DNA from: Halomonas sp. S3-1-1
GTDB lineage: Bacteria; Pseudomonadota; Gammaproteobacteria; Pseudomonadales; Halomonadaceae
Direction: 5' to 3'
DNA length: 64,000 nt
Assembly: GCF_023757625.1 (NCBI RefSeq)
Contig: NZ_JALGBZ010000005.1
Span: forward strand, 62,001-126,000
Numbering within the stretch: the stretch's first letter is position 1; every line of letters begins with the position of its first letter. Position numbers and translations under genes: made by a program. This document shows positions 34,686 through 44,499 of this stretch, one piece after another. Under the pieces are notes generated by a model. That model was given only the letters and a program-made list of their open reading frames with translations. It did no database searches and had not been told where the DNA came from.

Positions 34686-37322
34686 TCAGGCCGGCGTCGC
34701 CTCCAGAAAGTCCTGAGCGAAGCGCTGAAGTACGCCGCCGGCGGCGTAGATGGTGACCTCCTCGGCGGTATCGAGCCGGCAGATCACCGGCACGCGCTCG
34801 ACGCCGCCGGCGCGGTGGATCAAAAGCGTTAGCTTCGCGCCCGGCGCTGTCTCGCCTTCCACATCGAACACCTCGGTGCCGTCCAGCGCCAGGGTCTTGC
34901 GCGTGGTGCCGGGTTCGAACTGCAGCGGCATCACGCCCATGCCCACCAGGTTGGTACGGTGGATGCGCTCGAAGCCTTCGGCGACGATCGCCTCCACCCC
35001 GGCCAGCGCCACGCCCTTGGCCGCCCAGTCTCGAGAGGAGCCCTGGCCGTAGTCGTTGCCGGCGATGATGATCAACGGCTGCTTGCGGGCCATGTAGGCT
35101 TCGATCGCCTCCCACATGCGCACCACTTTGCCCTCTGGCTCCAGACGCGCAAGCGAGCCCTGGCGCACATGGCCGTCGTCGCCCAACGCCATCTCGTTGT
35201 AGAGTTTGGGGTTGGCGAAGGTCGCCCGCTGAGCGGTGAGGTGATCGCCCCGGTGGGTAGCGTAGGAGTTGAAGTCCTCCTCCGGTAGGCCCATTTTCAA
35301 AAGGTACTCGCCGGCCGCGCTGTCCGGCAAAATGGCGTTGGAGGGCGACAGGTGGTCGGTGGTGATGTTGTCCGGCAAAATCGCCAGCGGCCGCATGCCC
35401 TTGAGCGCTCGGGCGGCCGCCATGTTGCCCTCCCAGTAAGGCGGGCGACGAATGTAGGTGCTCTGTGGGCGCCAGTCGTAGAGCGGCTCGACCTGAGTAC
35501 GCTGGCTCTTGTCGATATCGAACATCGGGATGTAGGTCTGGCGAAACTGCTCGGGCTTGACCGAGGCCTTGACGATGGCGTCGATCTCGCTGTCGTCGGG
35601 CCAGATATCCTTGAGCGTGACCGGGTGGCCACGGTCATCCACACCCAGCACGTCCTTCTCGATATCGAAGCGGATGGTGCCGGCGATGGCGTAAGCCACC
35701 ACCAGCGGCGGCGAGGCGAGAAACGCCTGCTTGGCGTAAGGGTGGATGCGCCCGTCGAAGTTGCGGTTACCCGAGAGCACCGCCGTGGCGTAAAGGTCGC
35801 GCTCCTTGATCTCCTGCTGAATGTCAGGGTCCAGGGAGCCGGACATACCGTTGCAGGTGGTGCAGGCGTAGCCCACCACGCCAAAGCCGAGCGCTTCGAG
35901 CTCGTTCATCAGCCCGGCGTCTTCCAGGTACATCGTCACGGTTTTCGAACCCGGCGCCAGCGATGACTTCACCCAAGGCTTGCGCAAAAGCCCTAGCCGG
36001 TTGGCGTTGCGAGCAATGAGCCCTGCCGCCACCATGTTGCGCGGGTTGGAGGTGTTGGTGCAGCTGGTGATGGCGGCGATGATCACCGCGCCGTCGGGAA
36101 GCCGGCCGTCGAGCTCGTCCTGTTGCGCAGCCTCATAGTTGACCGCGATGCCGCGGCTGGCGAGCTCCGAGGTCGGCAAATGGGCGTGCGGGTTCGACGG
36201 CCCGGCCAGGGTGCGCGCCACGCTCGAAAGATCGAAGCGCAGCGTGCGTTCGTACTTGGCGGTTTTAAGATCACTGGCCCAAAGGCCGGTCTCTTTAGCG
36301 AAGGTTTCTACCAGCGCGACCTGCTCGTCGTCGCGCCCGGTGAGCTTGAGGTAGTCGATGGTCTGATCGTCGATGTAGAACATCGCCGCGCTCGCCCCGT
36401 ACTCCGGCGTCATGTTGGAGATCGTCGCCCGGTCGCCGACGCTGAGCGCGTCCGCCCCTTCGCCAAAGAACTCGAGATAGGCGCCGACCACGCGCTCCTT
36501 GCGCAAAAATTCGGTGATCGCCAGCACCATGTCGGTACCGGTGACGCCGGCGCCGAGTTTGCCTGAAAGCTCCACGCCGACGATATCCGGCAGGCGCATC
36601 ATCGAAGCGCGCCCGAGCATTACGCTCTCCGCCTCGAGCCCGCCCACGCCCACCGAGATCACCCCGAGCGCGTCCACCATCGGCGTGTGGCTGTCGGTGC
36701 CCACGCAGGTATCCGGGAAAGCGACCTGCGCACCGGAATCGATTTGGCGACACTGCACCACCGGCGACATCTTCTCCAGATTGATCTGGTGCATGATGCC
36801 ATTGCCCGGCGGAATCACGTCGACGTTCTCGAACGCCAGCTTGCTCCAGTTGATGAAGTGAAAACGATCGTCGTTACGCCGCTCTTCGACGGCGCGGTTC
36901 TTCTCGAACGCCTGGTCGTCGTCGCCGTTGTGCTCGACCGCCAGGGAGTGGTCGACGATTAGCTGGGTCGGCACTACCGGATTGACCTGGGCCGGGTCGC
37001 CGCCGCGCTCGGCGATAGCGTCCCTAAGCCCGGCCAGATCGACCAGTGCGGTCTGGCCCAGGATGTCGTGACACACCACCCGCGCCGGGTACCAGGGAAA
37101 GTCGAGATCGCGCCGGCGCTCGATAAGCTGGGAAAGCGCGTCGGTCAAAAGCGCCGGCTCGCAGCGGCGCACCAGCTGCTCGGCGAGTACCCGCGAGGTG
37201 TAGGGCAATGCTTCGTAGGCGCCGGGAGCGATGTCTTCGACGGCCTGGCGGGCGTCGAAGAAGTCGACCGGCTCACCGCCCATTAGAGCGCCGGGCAGCG
37301 TCTTGCGGTAGTCGCTGTTCAT
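34686..37322 (-). CDS. acnD: Fe/S-dependent 2-methylcitrate dehydratase AcnD
   Basis: The 878-residue aconitase-superfamily enzyme has the cluster ligands in SCTNTSNP and YACTTCNGMSG and the swivel-domain segment NDYGQGSSRDWAAKGVALAG. Length and adjacency to prpF distinguish it from AcnA and AcnB. It converts 2-methylcitrate toward 2-methylaconitate. It is flanked by prpC 9 bp upstream. Confidence 0.95.
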   Translation of the reverse strand: MNSDYRKTLPGALMGGEPVDFFDARQAVEDIAPGAYEALPYTSRVLAEQLVRRCEPALLTDALSQLIERRRDLDFPWYPARVVCHDILGQTALVDLAGLRDAIAERGGDPAQVNPVVPTQLIVDHSLAVEHNGDDDQAFEKNRAVEERRNDDRFHFINWSKLAFENVDVIPPGNGIMHQINLEKMSPVVQCRQIDSGAQVAFPDTCVGTDSHTPMVDALGVISVGVGGLEAESVMLGRASMMRLPDIVGVELSGKLGAGVTGTDMVLAITEFLRKERVVGAYLEFFGEGADALSVGDRATISNMTPEYGASAAMFYIDDQTIDYLKLTGRDDEQVALVETFAKETGLWASDLKTAKYERTLRFDLSSVARTLAGPSNPHAHLPTSELASRGIAVNYEAAQQDELDGRLPDGAVIIAAITSCTNTSNPRNMVAAGLIARNANRLGLLRKPWVKSSLAPGSKTVTMYLEDAGLMNELEALGFGVVGYACTTCNGMSGSLDPDIQQEIKERDLYATAVLSGNRNFDGRIHPYAKQAFLASPPLVVAYAIAGTIRFDIEKDVLGVDDRGHPVTLKDIWPDDSEIDAIVKASVKPEQFRQTYIPMFDIDKSQRTQVEPLYDWRPQSTYIRRPPYWEGNMAAARALKGMRPLAILPDNITTDHLSPSNAILPDSAAGEYLLKMGLPEEDFNSYATHRGDHLTAQRATFANPKLYNEMALGDDGHVRQGSLARLEPEGKVVRMWEAIEAYMARKQPLIIIAGNDYGQGSSRDWAAKGVALAGVEAIVAEGFERIHRTNLVGMGVMPLQFEPGTTRKTLALDGTEVFDVEGETAPGAKLTLLIHRAGGVERVPVICRLDTAEEVTIYAAGGVLQRFAQDFLEATPA

Positions 37323-37331
37323 GGTGGCCTC

Positions 37332-38459
37332 CTATTCGCGCTCTTCGATCGGCACCCACTCGCTCTTCTCGGGGCCGGTGTAGTCGGCGCTCGGGCGAAT
37401 GATGCGGTTGTTGGCGCGCTGCTCGAACACGTGCGCCGCCCAGCCGGTCAGCCGCGACATGACGAAGATCGGCGTAAACAGCTTGGTCGGAATCTCCATG
37501 AAGTGGTAGGCGCTGGCGTGGAAGAAATCCGCGTTGCAGAAGAGCTTCTTCTCGCGCCACATCACCTCCTCGCAGCGCTCGGAGACCGCGTAGAGCGTGG
37601 TGTCGCCAACGTCCTCACTCAGTTTTTTGGACCACTGCTTGATGATCTCGTTGCGCGGGTCGACCTCGCGGTAGATCGCGTGGCCAAAGCCCATGATTTT
37701 CTCCTTGCGCTCGAGCTTGCCGAGCATTTCGCGCTCCGCCTCGTCCGGGGATGTCCAGTCTTCGATCATCGCCATCGCCGCCTCGTTGGCGCCACCGTGC
37801 AGCGGGCCTCTAAGTGAGCCGATCGCGCCGGTCACGCAGGAGTGCATGTCGGAAAGCGTCGAGGCGCAGACGCGGGCGGTAAAGGTCGAGGCGTTGAACT
37901 CGTGCTCGGCGTAAAGAATGAGCGAGACGTTCATCACCCGGGCGTGCAGCTCGGAGGCGGGTTCGCCGCGCAGCATGTTAAGAAAATGCCCGCCTACGGA
38001 GATATCGTCGGTTTCGGTATCGATGCGCACGCCATCGTGGCTGAAGCGGTACCAGTAGCAGATGATCGAGGGCAGCACGGCGAGCAGCCGGTCGGCGACG
38101 TCCTGCTGCTCGTCGAAGCTCTCCTCGGTTTCCAGGTTGCCGAGCATCGAGGTGCCGGTGCGCATCACGTCCATCGGGTGGGCATCGGCGGGGATCTCTT
38201 CGAGCACCGCCTTGAGCGGTCCGGGCAGGCCACGCAGGCCCTTGAGCTTGTCGATGTAGTGATCGAGCTCGGTCTGGTTGGGCAGCTTGCCCTTCAAGAG
38301 CAGGTACGCAACCTCCTCGAATTTGGCTTTCTCGGCCAGCTCCTTGATATCGAAGCCACGGTAGGTGAGCCCGGAGCCGGTCTTGCCTACGGTGCAAAGG
38401 GCGGTGCTGCCCGCGCTCTGTCCACGAAGTCCGGCGCCTGCTAGCGGTTTGTCAGCCAT
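37332..38459 (-). CDS. prpC: 2-methylcitrate synthase
   Basis: The 375-residue citrate-synthase-family enzyme contains GGANEAAMAMIEDW and GFGHAIYREVDPRN, including the catalytic His and the CoA-binding region. It condenses propionyl-CoA with oxaloacetate. The 128-bp leader between prpB and prpC carries four copies of a 13-bp repeat, followed by a GAGGAG ribosome binding site. Confidence 0.95.
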   Translation of the reverse strand: MADKPLAGAGLRGQSAGSTALCTVGKTGSGLTYRGFDIKELAEKAKFEEVAYLLLKGKLPNQTELDHYIDKLKGLRGLPGPLKAVLEEIPADAHPMDVMRTGTSMLGNLETEESFDEQQDVADRLLAVLPSIICYWYRFSHDGVRIDTETDDISVGGHFLNMLRGEPASELHARVMNVSLILYAEHEFNASTFTARVCASTLSDMHSCVTGAIGSLRGPLHGGANEAAMAMIEDWTSPDEAEREMLGKLERKEKIMGFGHAIYREVDPRNEIIKQWSKKLSEDVGDTTLYAVSERCEEVMWREKKLFCNADFFHASAYHFMEIPTKLFTPIFVMSRLTGWAAHVFEQRANNRIIRPSADYTGPEKSEWVPIEERE

Positions 38460-38476
38460 GGTGTGTCTCCTCAGAG

Positions 38477-38529
38477 TTTTTATAAGTGCTTTTTATAGGT
38501 ACTTTTTACAGGTACGTTTTTATAAGTGC
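38477..38529. repeat. Four tandem 13-bp AT-rich repeats in the prpB-prpC gap
   Basis: On the + strand the copies are TTTTTATAAGTGC, TTTTTATAGGTAC, TTTTTACAGGTAC and, after one extra G, TTTTTATAAGTGC. The first and last are identical. They lie in the leader of prpC and contrast with the GC-rich operon. Confidence 0.85.
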
Positions 38530-38587
38530 TTTCAATCAATGCTTATATGGGCGCGCTTTTGTATCGTCGTTTTATGAGTCGTTTTGA

Positions 38588-39487
38588 TCAGCTCTCTCGC
38601 TCGGTGAACAGTGCGTCGAGCTTCTGCTCGAAGTCGTGGTAGTTGAGAAAATCGTAGAGCTCGTCGCGAGTCTGCATGGTGTCGACCACCTCACGCTGAT
38701 GGCCGTTGTCGAGGATGCTCTGGTAGACCTTGAGCGCCGCGGCGTTCATGGCGCGAAACGCCGACAGCGGGTAGAGCACCATGGCGCAGCCGGCCTCGCC
38801 AAGCTCCGCTTGGGTGAACAGGGGCGTGGCACCGAACTCGGTGATGTTGGCCAGAATCGGCGCGTCGACGCGGGTGCAGAACGCGCGGTAGTCGTCGAGG
38901 GTATGCACGGCTTCGGCAAAGATGGCGTCGGCGCCGGCCTCGATGCAGGCGTTGGCGCGCTCGATGGCGGCATCCAGCCCCTCTTTCTGGAAGGCGTCGG
39001 TGCGCGCTATCAGGTAGAAATCCGGGTCACGCCGGGCATCCGCCGCCGCCTTGATGCGATCGACCATCTCACTCTGGGAGACGATCGCCTTGTTCGGCCG
39101 GTGCCCGCAGCGCTTTTGCGCCACCTGGTCCTCGAGGTGCACCGCAGCCACGCCGGCGCGCTCCATCTCTCTTACGCTGCGGGCGATGTTGAACGCCCCG
39201 CCCCAGCCGGTATCGATGTCCACCAACAGCGGCAGCTCGGTCGCCCCGCAGATGCGGTGGGCATCCTCGACCACGTCGTTCATGGTGGTCATACCCAGAT
39301 CCGGCAGTCCGAAAGAGGCGTTGGCCACCCCGCCGCCGGAGAGATAAATTGCCTTGTGCCCCACCCGCTCAGCCATCAGCGCGGTATAGGCGTTGATGGT
39401 GCCAAGAATGGGTAGCGGGCGCTGATCCTGCAGCGCCTGGCGAAACCGGGCGCCCGGGGTGAGCGAGGAAGATGCGTGCGTGGACAT
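38588..39487 (-). CDS. prpB: 2-methylisocitrate lyase
   Basis: The 299-residue enzyme splits 2-methylisocitrate into pyruvate and succinate. It carries the isocitrate lyase family catalytic motif as KRCGHRP near residue 124, with [17 protein letters not shown] and [17 protein letters not shown]. It is the first enzyme gene after the GntR regulator. Confidence 0.95.
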   Translation of the reverse strand: MSTHASSSLTPGARFRQALQDQRPLPILGTINAYTALMAERVGHKAIYLSGGGVANASFGLPDLGMTTMNDVVEDAHRICGATELPLLVDIDTGWGGAFNIARSVREMERAGVAAVHLEDQVAQKRCGHRPNKAIVSQSEMVDRIKAAADARRDPDFYLIARTDAFQKEGLDAAIERANACIEAGADAIFAEAVHTLDDYRAFCTRVDAPILANITEFGATPLFTQAELGEAGCAMVLYPLSAFRAMNAAALKVYQSILDNGHQREVVDTMQTRDELYDFLNYHDFEQKLDALFTERES

Positions 39488-39504
39488 GGTCTCTCCTGTC
39501 GGCG

Positions 39505-39544
39505 TTGTTTTGAAAAAATTGTTCTGAAAAGGATTGTTATAAAA
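39505..39544. repeat. Three near-repeats in the gntR-prpB gap
   Basis: TTGTTTTGAAAA, TTGTTCTGAAAA and TTGTTATAAAA occur with a spacing of 14-15 bp in the 63-bp gap before prpB. This is a second AT-rich tandem array in the same operon. Confidence 0.6.
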
Positions 39545-39550
39545 TCGTCG

Positions 39551-40288
39551 TTATGAATCGGTCTGGCCGTCGGCCAGCATCGCGGCGTAGCGGTCGGCGA
39601 CGTTTTCGCGGGAGGCGCTGACGTGTCGGCGCATCAAAAGCTCCGCAAGCTCGGCGTCGCCGGCTTCGATAGCGTCGACGATGCGGTGGTGCTCGACGAA
39701 GGCGCGCTGGGGCCTGGCGCCGCTGGCGCTAAACTGGGTGCGGTAGAGGCGCACGAGATAGTAAAGATCGTCGCAGAGCAGGTTCATCAGCATCTTGTTA
39801 TGGCTGCCCAGCACGATGCGGTAGTGAAAATCCAAATCGCCTTCGCGCTGGTAGTAGGCCTCGCCGCGCTGCAGATCCGACTGGCTTTCGTGCACCGCCA
39901 GCACGTCGCGCAGCCCCTGAATCTCTTGGGCGCCCATGTGCTCGGCGGCCAAGCGGGCGGCCATGCTCTCGAGCGCCTCGCGCACGTCAAACAGCTCGAT
40001 GAGCTCCTTCATCGAGAGCTTGACGACCCGAGCGCCAACGTGGGGCACACGCTCGATCAGTCGATGCGCTTCGAGCCGGCGCATCGCCTCTCTTAGCGGC
40101 CCGCGGGAGATGCCGTAGCTTTTTGAGAGCCCGGGCTCGGTGATCTTGCTGCCCGGCGGCAGCTCGCCGCGCACGATGGCACTTTGCAACTGGTGAAACA
40201 CCCGCTCGGCCAGGGTGCGCACCTCTGGCGTATCGGAGTCCGGGGCGCTGTCAACGCGCGGCTTTGGCACTTTGCTAATAGCAGTCAT
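39551..40288 (-). CDS. GntR/FadR-family regulator of the methylcitrate operon
   Basis: The 245-residue protein has an N-terminal winged helix (LAERVFHQLQSAIVRGELPPG, then YGISRGPLREAMRRLEAHR) and a C-terminal FCD domain (LFDVREALESMAARLAAEHM, later EHHRIVDAIEAGDAELAELL). It is the first gene of the prp operon, so it probably controls it, with a pathway intermediate as likely ligand. Two candidate operators lie upstream. Confidence 0.92.
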   Translation of the reverse strand: MTAISKVPKPRVDSAPDSDTPEVRTLAERVFHQLQSAIVRGELPPGSKITEPGLSKSYGISRGPLREAMRRLEAHRLIERVPHVGARVVKLSMKELIELFDVREALESMAARLAAEHMGAQEIQGLRDVLAVHESQSDLQRGEAYYQREGDLDFHYRIVLGSHNKMLMNLLCDDLYYLVRLYRTQFSASGARPQRAFVEHHRIVDAIEAGDAELAELLMRRHVSASRENVADRYAAMLADGQTDS

Positions 40289-40293
40289 GGCTA

Positions 40294-40305
40294 ATTGTCG
40301 ACAAT
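40294..40305. promoter_or_regulatory. Candidate GntR operator next to the gntR start
   Basis: ATTGTCGACAAT is a perfect 12-bp palindrome 6 bp upstream of the regulator's start codon. Its TTGTNNACAA shape is typical of FadR-subfamily sites, suggesting autorepression. Confidence 0.6.
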
Positions 40306-40410
40306 AAAAAGAGTTACCGGCACTTTAGCCCGCGACCCAGCGAGCGTCAACCGCGCTCCAAGCGCTTATTATGGCACTTTGGTGGGAGAAGCTAAAAACG
40401 CAGCATCGAA

Positions 40411-40421
40411 ATGTCTACAAT
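40411..40421. promoter_or_regulatory. Second candidate GntR operator
   Basis: ATGTCTACAAT shares the TGTCNACA core with the palindrome at 40294 and lies about 117 bp further upstream, in the gap divergent to pabB. It could give cooperative binding or affect pabB. Confidence 0.45.
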
Positions 40422-40539
40422 GTGAGCAAGGTAAAAATGAAAGCGAGATGCACAGCGCGTGGAAAAGAAGCCGGTGCGTGGCTGGCTCTCGGCGAGCGCG
40501 CTCACTAGAATAAGCGGCCCAACCGCAAGGCAACGAGTC

Positions 40540-41898
40540 ATGAGCGCGTCGATCACCACTACCGCCCTTCCCTACGCCCAGGACCCGCTGGCGCTGTTTG
40601 CCCGCCTCAAGCACCGTCCAGGCGCAATACTGCTCGACAGCGGCCGCCCAGTGGCCGAAAGCGGGCGTTTCGACATTCTGGTCAGCGACCCTATCGCCAC
40701 GCTCGAGATCGATGCACAGGGCGATGTAAAGCTCGAATCCGACACGCTCGCACCGCCTAAAGCGCTACTGGATGAGCCTTTCGCGCTCAAGGCCTGGCTG
40801 CTCGAACAGCTTCCCGTGCCGGCCGAAAAGAGCGAGCTTCCCTTTCTGGGTGGGCTGATGGGCTACTGGAGCTACGAGTTCGGCCTTGCCCAGCAGGGCA
40901 TCGACAGCCGCCATGAAAGTGCCACGACGCTTCCTGCGGCGCGGCTGGGGCTTTACGACTGGTGCATCACGCTCGACCATCACGCCGGCAAAGCCTGGCT
41001 GTTCGCCTACCCCGCGCGGCGCGACGATGTGCTCACGTGGCTCGACGCGCCAGCGCCCGAACCACGTGACTTCCGGCTGACCGGAGCGTTCGAGGCAGAG
41101 TTCGACCAGCGCGCCTACGTCGAGCGCTTCGAGGCGGTTCAGCGCTACATTCGCGCCGGCGACTGCTACCAGATCAACCTGGCGCAGCGGCTGTCAGCGC
41201 CTTTCGAAGGCGACGCCTGGCAGGCCTACCAGCGGCTTCGCCGCGCCACCCCCACGCCGTTTTCCGCCTTCATGGCCTGGCATGATCAGGCCGTCATGTC
41301 GCTCTCACCGGAGCGCTTCATCAAGGTGGAATGCGGCGAGGTCGAAACCCGGCCCATTAAGGGCACCCGCGCCCGGGGCAAGACGCCGGCAGAGGATCAG
41401 GCGCTGGCCGAGGCGCTTTTGGCAAGCGTCAAGGACCGGGCCGAGAACGTGATGATCGTGGATCTTCTGCGCAACGACCTGGGGCGAGTGTGTCGCCCGG
41501 GCAGCATTCACGTGCCCAAACTCTGCGCGCTCGAAAGCTACCCCAACGTGCACCATCTGGTCAGCGTGGTACAGGGCACGCTTGCCGAGAACCAGTCGGC
41601 GCTATCGCTTTTGGCGGCGGCGTTTCCCGGCGGCTCGATCACCGGCGCGCCCAAGTTTCGCGCCATGCAGATCATCGACGAGCTCGAGCCCTGCCAGCGC
41701 AGCGTCTACTGCGGAAGCCTTGGCTACGTCGATGTTCGTGGCCATATGGATACCTCGATCGCGATTCGCACCATGGTCGCGGACCAGAGCATGCTGCACG
41801 TGTGGGGCGGCGGCGGGCTGGTGGCAGACTCCCAAGCGAATGACGAGTACACCGAGACGCTGGATAAAATCTGCCATCTGATCGGTGCGCTGGAATAA
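40540..41898 (+). CDS. pabB: Aminodeoxychorismate synthase component I
   Basis: The 452-residue protein begins at the ATG at 40540. It has the chorismate-enzyme core: AGDCYQINLAQRL, SLSPERFIKVECGEVETRPI, PIKGTRARG and DLLRNDLGRVCRPGSIHVP. PIKGT, with the active-site Lys, marks ADC synthase rather than anthranilate synthase (which has Ala there). It makes aminodeoxychorismate for folate with a glutaminase subunit; trpG at 53915 could serve both pathways. Confidence 0.92.
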   Translation: MSASITTTALPYAQDPLALFARLKHRPGAILLDSGRPVAESGRFDILVSDPIATLEIDAQGDVKLESDTLAPPKALLDEPFALKAWLLEQLPVPAEKSELPFLGGLMGYWSYEFGLAQQGIDSRHESATTLPAARLGLYDWCITLDHHAGKAWLFAYPARRDDVLTWLDAPAPEPRDFRLTGAFEAEFDQRAYVERFEAVQRYIRAGDCYQINLAQRLSAPFEGDAWQAYQRLRRATPTPFSAFMAWHDQAVMSLSPERFIKVECGEVETRPIKGTRARGKTPAEDQALAEALLASVKDRAENVMIVDLLRNDLGRVCRPGSIHVPKLCALESYPNVHHLVSVVQGTLAENQSALSLLAAAFPGGSITGAPKFRAMQIIDELEPCQRSVYCGSLGYVDVRGHMDTSIAIRTMVADQSMLHVWGGGGLVADSQANDEYTETLDKICHLIGALE

Positions 41899-42015
41899 GT
41901 GCCGGGCGTTTGCACCTGAAAGTAATATAAAAGCCAAACCAAACGGTATTGGGGCGCAGACTATCTCCTTTGATAGCCTAGCGCCTAACGTTTCGTTTAA
42001 AGCGCAGGAGGCCAT

Positions 42016-42636
42016 ATGTCGTCAGAACTGGAAGCCATGAACCGCGATCACGCCAACGATCCACACGCCTTGATCGAGTGGGCGTTGAAACAGGGCGAGC
42101 GCCCCATCTGCACTACCAACTTTCGCCCCTTTGAGGCGGTCATTTTGCACATGGTGACCCAGGCGCGCCCGGACATTCCGATCGTCTGGATGGACAGCGG
42201 CTACAATACCGAGGCGACCTACCGCTGCGCCAACGAGATCATCGAGCGGCTGAAGCTCAATATCGTCAGCTTTTTGCCCAAACGCACCCGCGCCCACCGC
42301 GAAGCGCTCGAGGGTTTGGTGCCGGGTATCGACGACCCTCGCCACGACGCCTTCACGCAAGAGGTCAAAATCGAGCCCTTCGAGCGCGCGCTCAAGGAGA
42401 TGCGCCCGGACGTATGGCTGACCGCGCTGCGCGCCGAGGACACGCCGGAGCGCGCCAAAATGCAGCCGCTGAGCCAAAACGCCGACGGGCTATTGAAAGT
42501 GGCGCCGCTTCTGCACTGGAGCGCGAAGGATATGTACGAGTACCTGCAGGCGCACGATCTGCCCAACAACTTCGACTACTTCGACCCCACCAAAGTGGAA
42601 GAGAAGCGTGAGTGCGGCCTGCACCTACAGCACTAG
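42016..42636 (+). CDS. cysH: Phosphoadenylyl-sulfate (PAPS) reductase
   Basis: The 206-residue enzyme reduces PAPS to sulfite with thioredoxin. It has the loop FRPFEAVILHM, VWMDSGYNTEATYR and the C-terminal ECGLH motif with the catalytic Cys. The paired Cys motifs of iron-sulfur APS reductases are absent, so PAPS is the likely substrate. A strong AGGAGG precedes the start. cysB lies convergent downstream. Confidence 0.93.
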   Translation: MSSELEAMNRDHANDPHALIEWALKQGERPICTTNFRPFEAVILHMVTQARPDIPIVWMDSGYNTEATYRCANEIIERLKLNIVSFLPKRTRAHREALEGLVPGIDDPRHDAFTQEVKIEPFERALKEMRPDVWLTALRAEDTPERAKMQPLSQNADGLLKVAPLLHWSAKDMYEYLQAHDLPNNFDYFDPTKVEEKRECGLHLQH

Positions 42637-42660
42637 GTGCTAACTCGCACCGTTTCTAAT

Positions 42661-42690
42661 GAAAAGGCGCCGCTTAGCGGCGCCTTTTTG
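42661..42690. terminator. Terminator between cysH and cysB
   Basis: An 8-bp perfect stem (GGCGCCGC / GCGGCGCC) with a TTA loop is flanked by AAAA on the left and TTTTT on the right, so it can serve both convergent genes. Confidence 0.88.
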
Positions 42691-42721
42691 ATTGACGAGT
42701 GCTTATCGATCGCCAAAGTAC

Positions 42722-43726
<1,005 letters not shown>

Positions 43727-43820
43727 TCAAAGCGCCCCTTCCTGCCATACGTTCGCGCGCGGCGACCAAACCGGGCCAAACCGCTAAGCGCATAAATTTG
43801 AATAAAAAATATCCCGCTAA

Positions 43821-43846
43821 TTCCCTTATAGTATAAGAAATAGGAA
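43821..43846. promoter_or_regulatory. Candidate CysB operator in the cysB-trxA gap
   Basis: The 331-bp divergent region between cysB and trxA has no gene. It contains CTTATAGTATAAG, a perfect 13-bp inverted repeat, bracketed by TTCC and GGAA, about 125 bp upstream of the cysB start. The symmetry and AT-rich core are typical of LysR-type sites. Further right lies GCGCTATTCTATCGCG near trxA. No promoter is assigned with confidence. Confidence 0.4.
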
Positions 43847-44027
43847 CGCCTGGCACCCTATAATTTATTCACCAAAGGCTGCAAGCGCCGGGTGAAAGTT
43901 GCCAGTTTAGGCGGCGGGCGCTACCATCGTGGCACCTGGCGCGATAATCATGCGCTATTCTATCGCGTAATAGCCGTTGCTCAGTGAAGGCAACGAATCG
44001 TAAGAGCAACGTAATCAGGAGATGTAA

Positions 44028-44351
44028 ATGGCTACTAATGTGGATGTCACCAACGCCAATTTCGAGCAGGAAGTTCTCAACGCCGAGCAGCCGGTGCTGC
44101 TGAAGTTTTGGGCCCCCTGGTGCGGCCCGTGCAAGGTCATGGCACCGGTGGTCGACGAAGTAGCTTCCGAGCGCGGCGACGGCCTGAAAGTGGTCAGCGT
44201 CAACGTCGATGATGCCCCGGAGATCGCCGCTGAGCAGGGCGTGCGCGGCGTGCCGACCGTCATGCTGTTCAAGTCCGGCACCAAGGTCGCCTCACTGGTC
44301 GGCGCTCAGTCCAAGTCCCAGCTGACGCAGTTCATCGACCAGAACGCCTAA
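44028..44351 (+). CDS. trxA: Thioredoxin 1
   Basis: The 107-residue protein has the active site WAPWCGPCK and the cis-Pro segment RGVPTVMLFKSG. It is the likely electron donor for CysH nearby. AGGAGATG lies just upstream of the start. The gene is followed by a very strong terminator. Confidence 0.97.
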   Translation: MATNVDVTNANFEQEVLNAEQPVLLKFWAPWCGPCKVMAPVVDEVASERGDGLKVVSVNVDDAPEIAAEQGVRGVPTVMLFKSGTKVASLVGAQSKSQLTQFIDQNA

Positions 44352-44391
44352 GGTTTAACGTCAAGCGCTAGGCGCTCACAAGGCGCTAGAA

Positions 44392-44448
44392 CAACACGGG
44401 GCTACCGCTTTCGCGGTAGCCCCGTGTTGCGTTTGGGCTCTTTTTTTA
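44392..44448. terminator. Strong terminator after trxA
   Basis: A 17-bp perfect stem starting CAACACGGGG, with a TTTC loop, is followed downstream by a T-run (TCTTTTTTT). It separates trxA from the convergent AI-2E family gene. Confidence 0.9.
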
Positions 44449-44499
44449 AAAACTCTGCTTTCAAGAGCCCTGCTTTCAAGCGCCTCGCTGTTTATCTGA

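Noticed and set aside
38477..38529. A CRISPR array
   Set aside because: The 13-bp units are contiguous without spacers and there are no cas genes in the window.
38636..39415. A 259-residue plus-strand frame
   Set aside because: Antisense of prpB.
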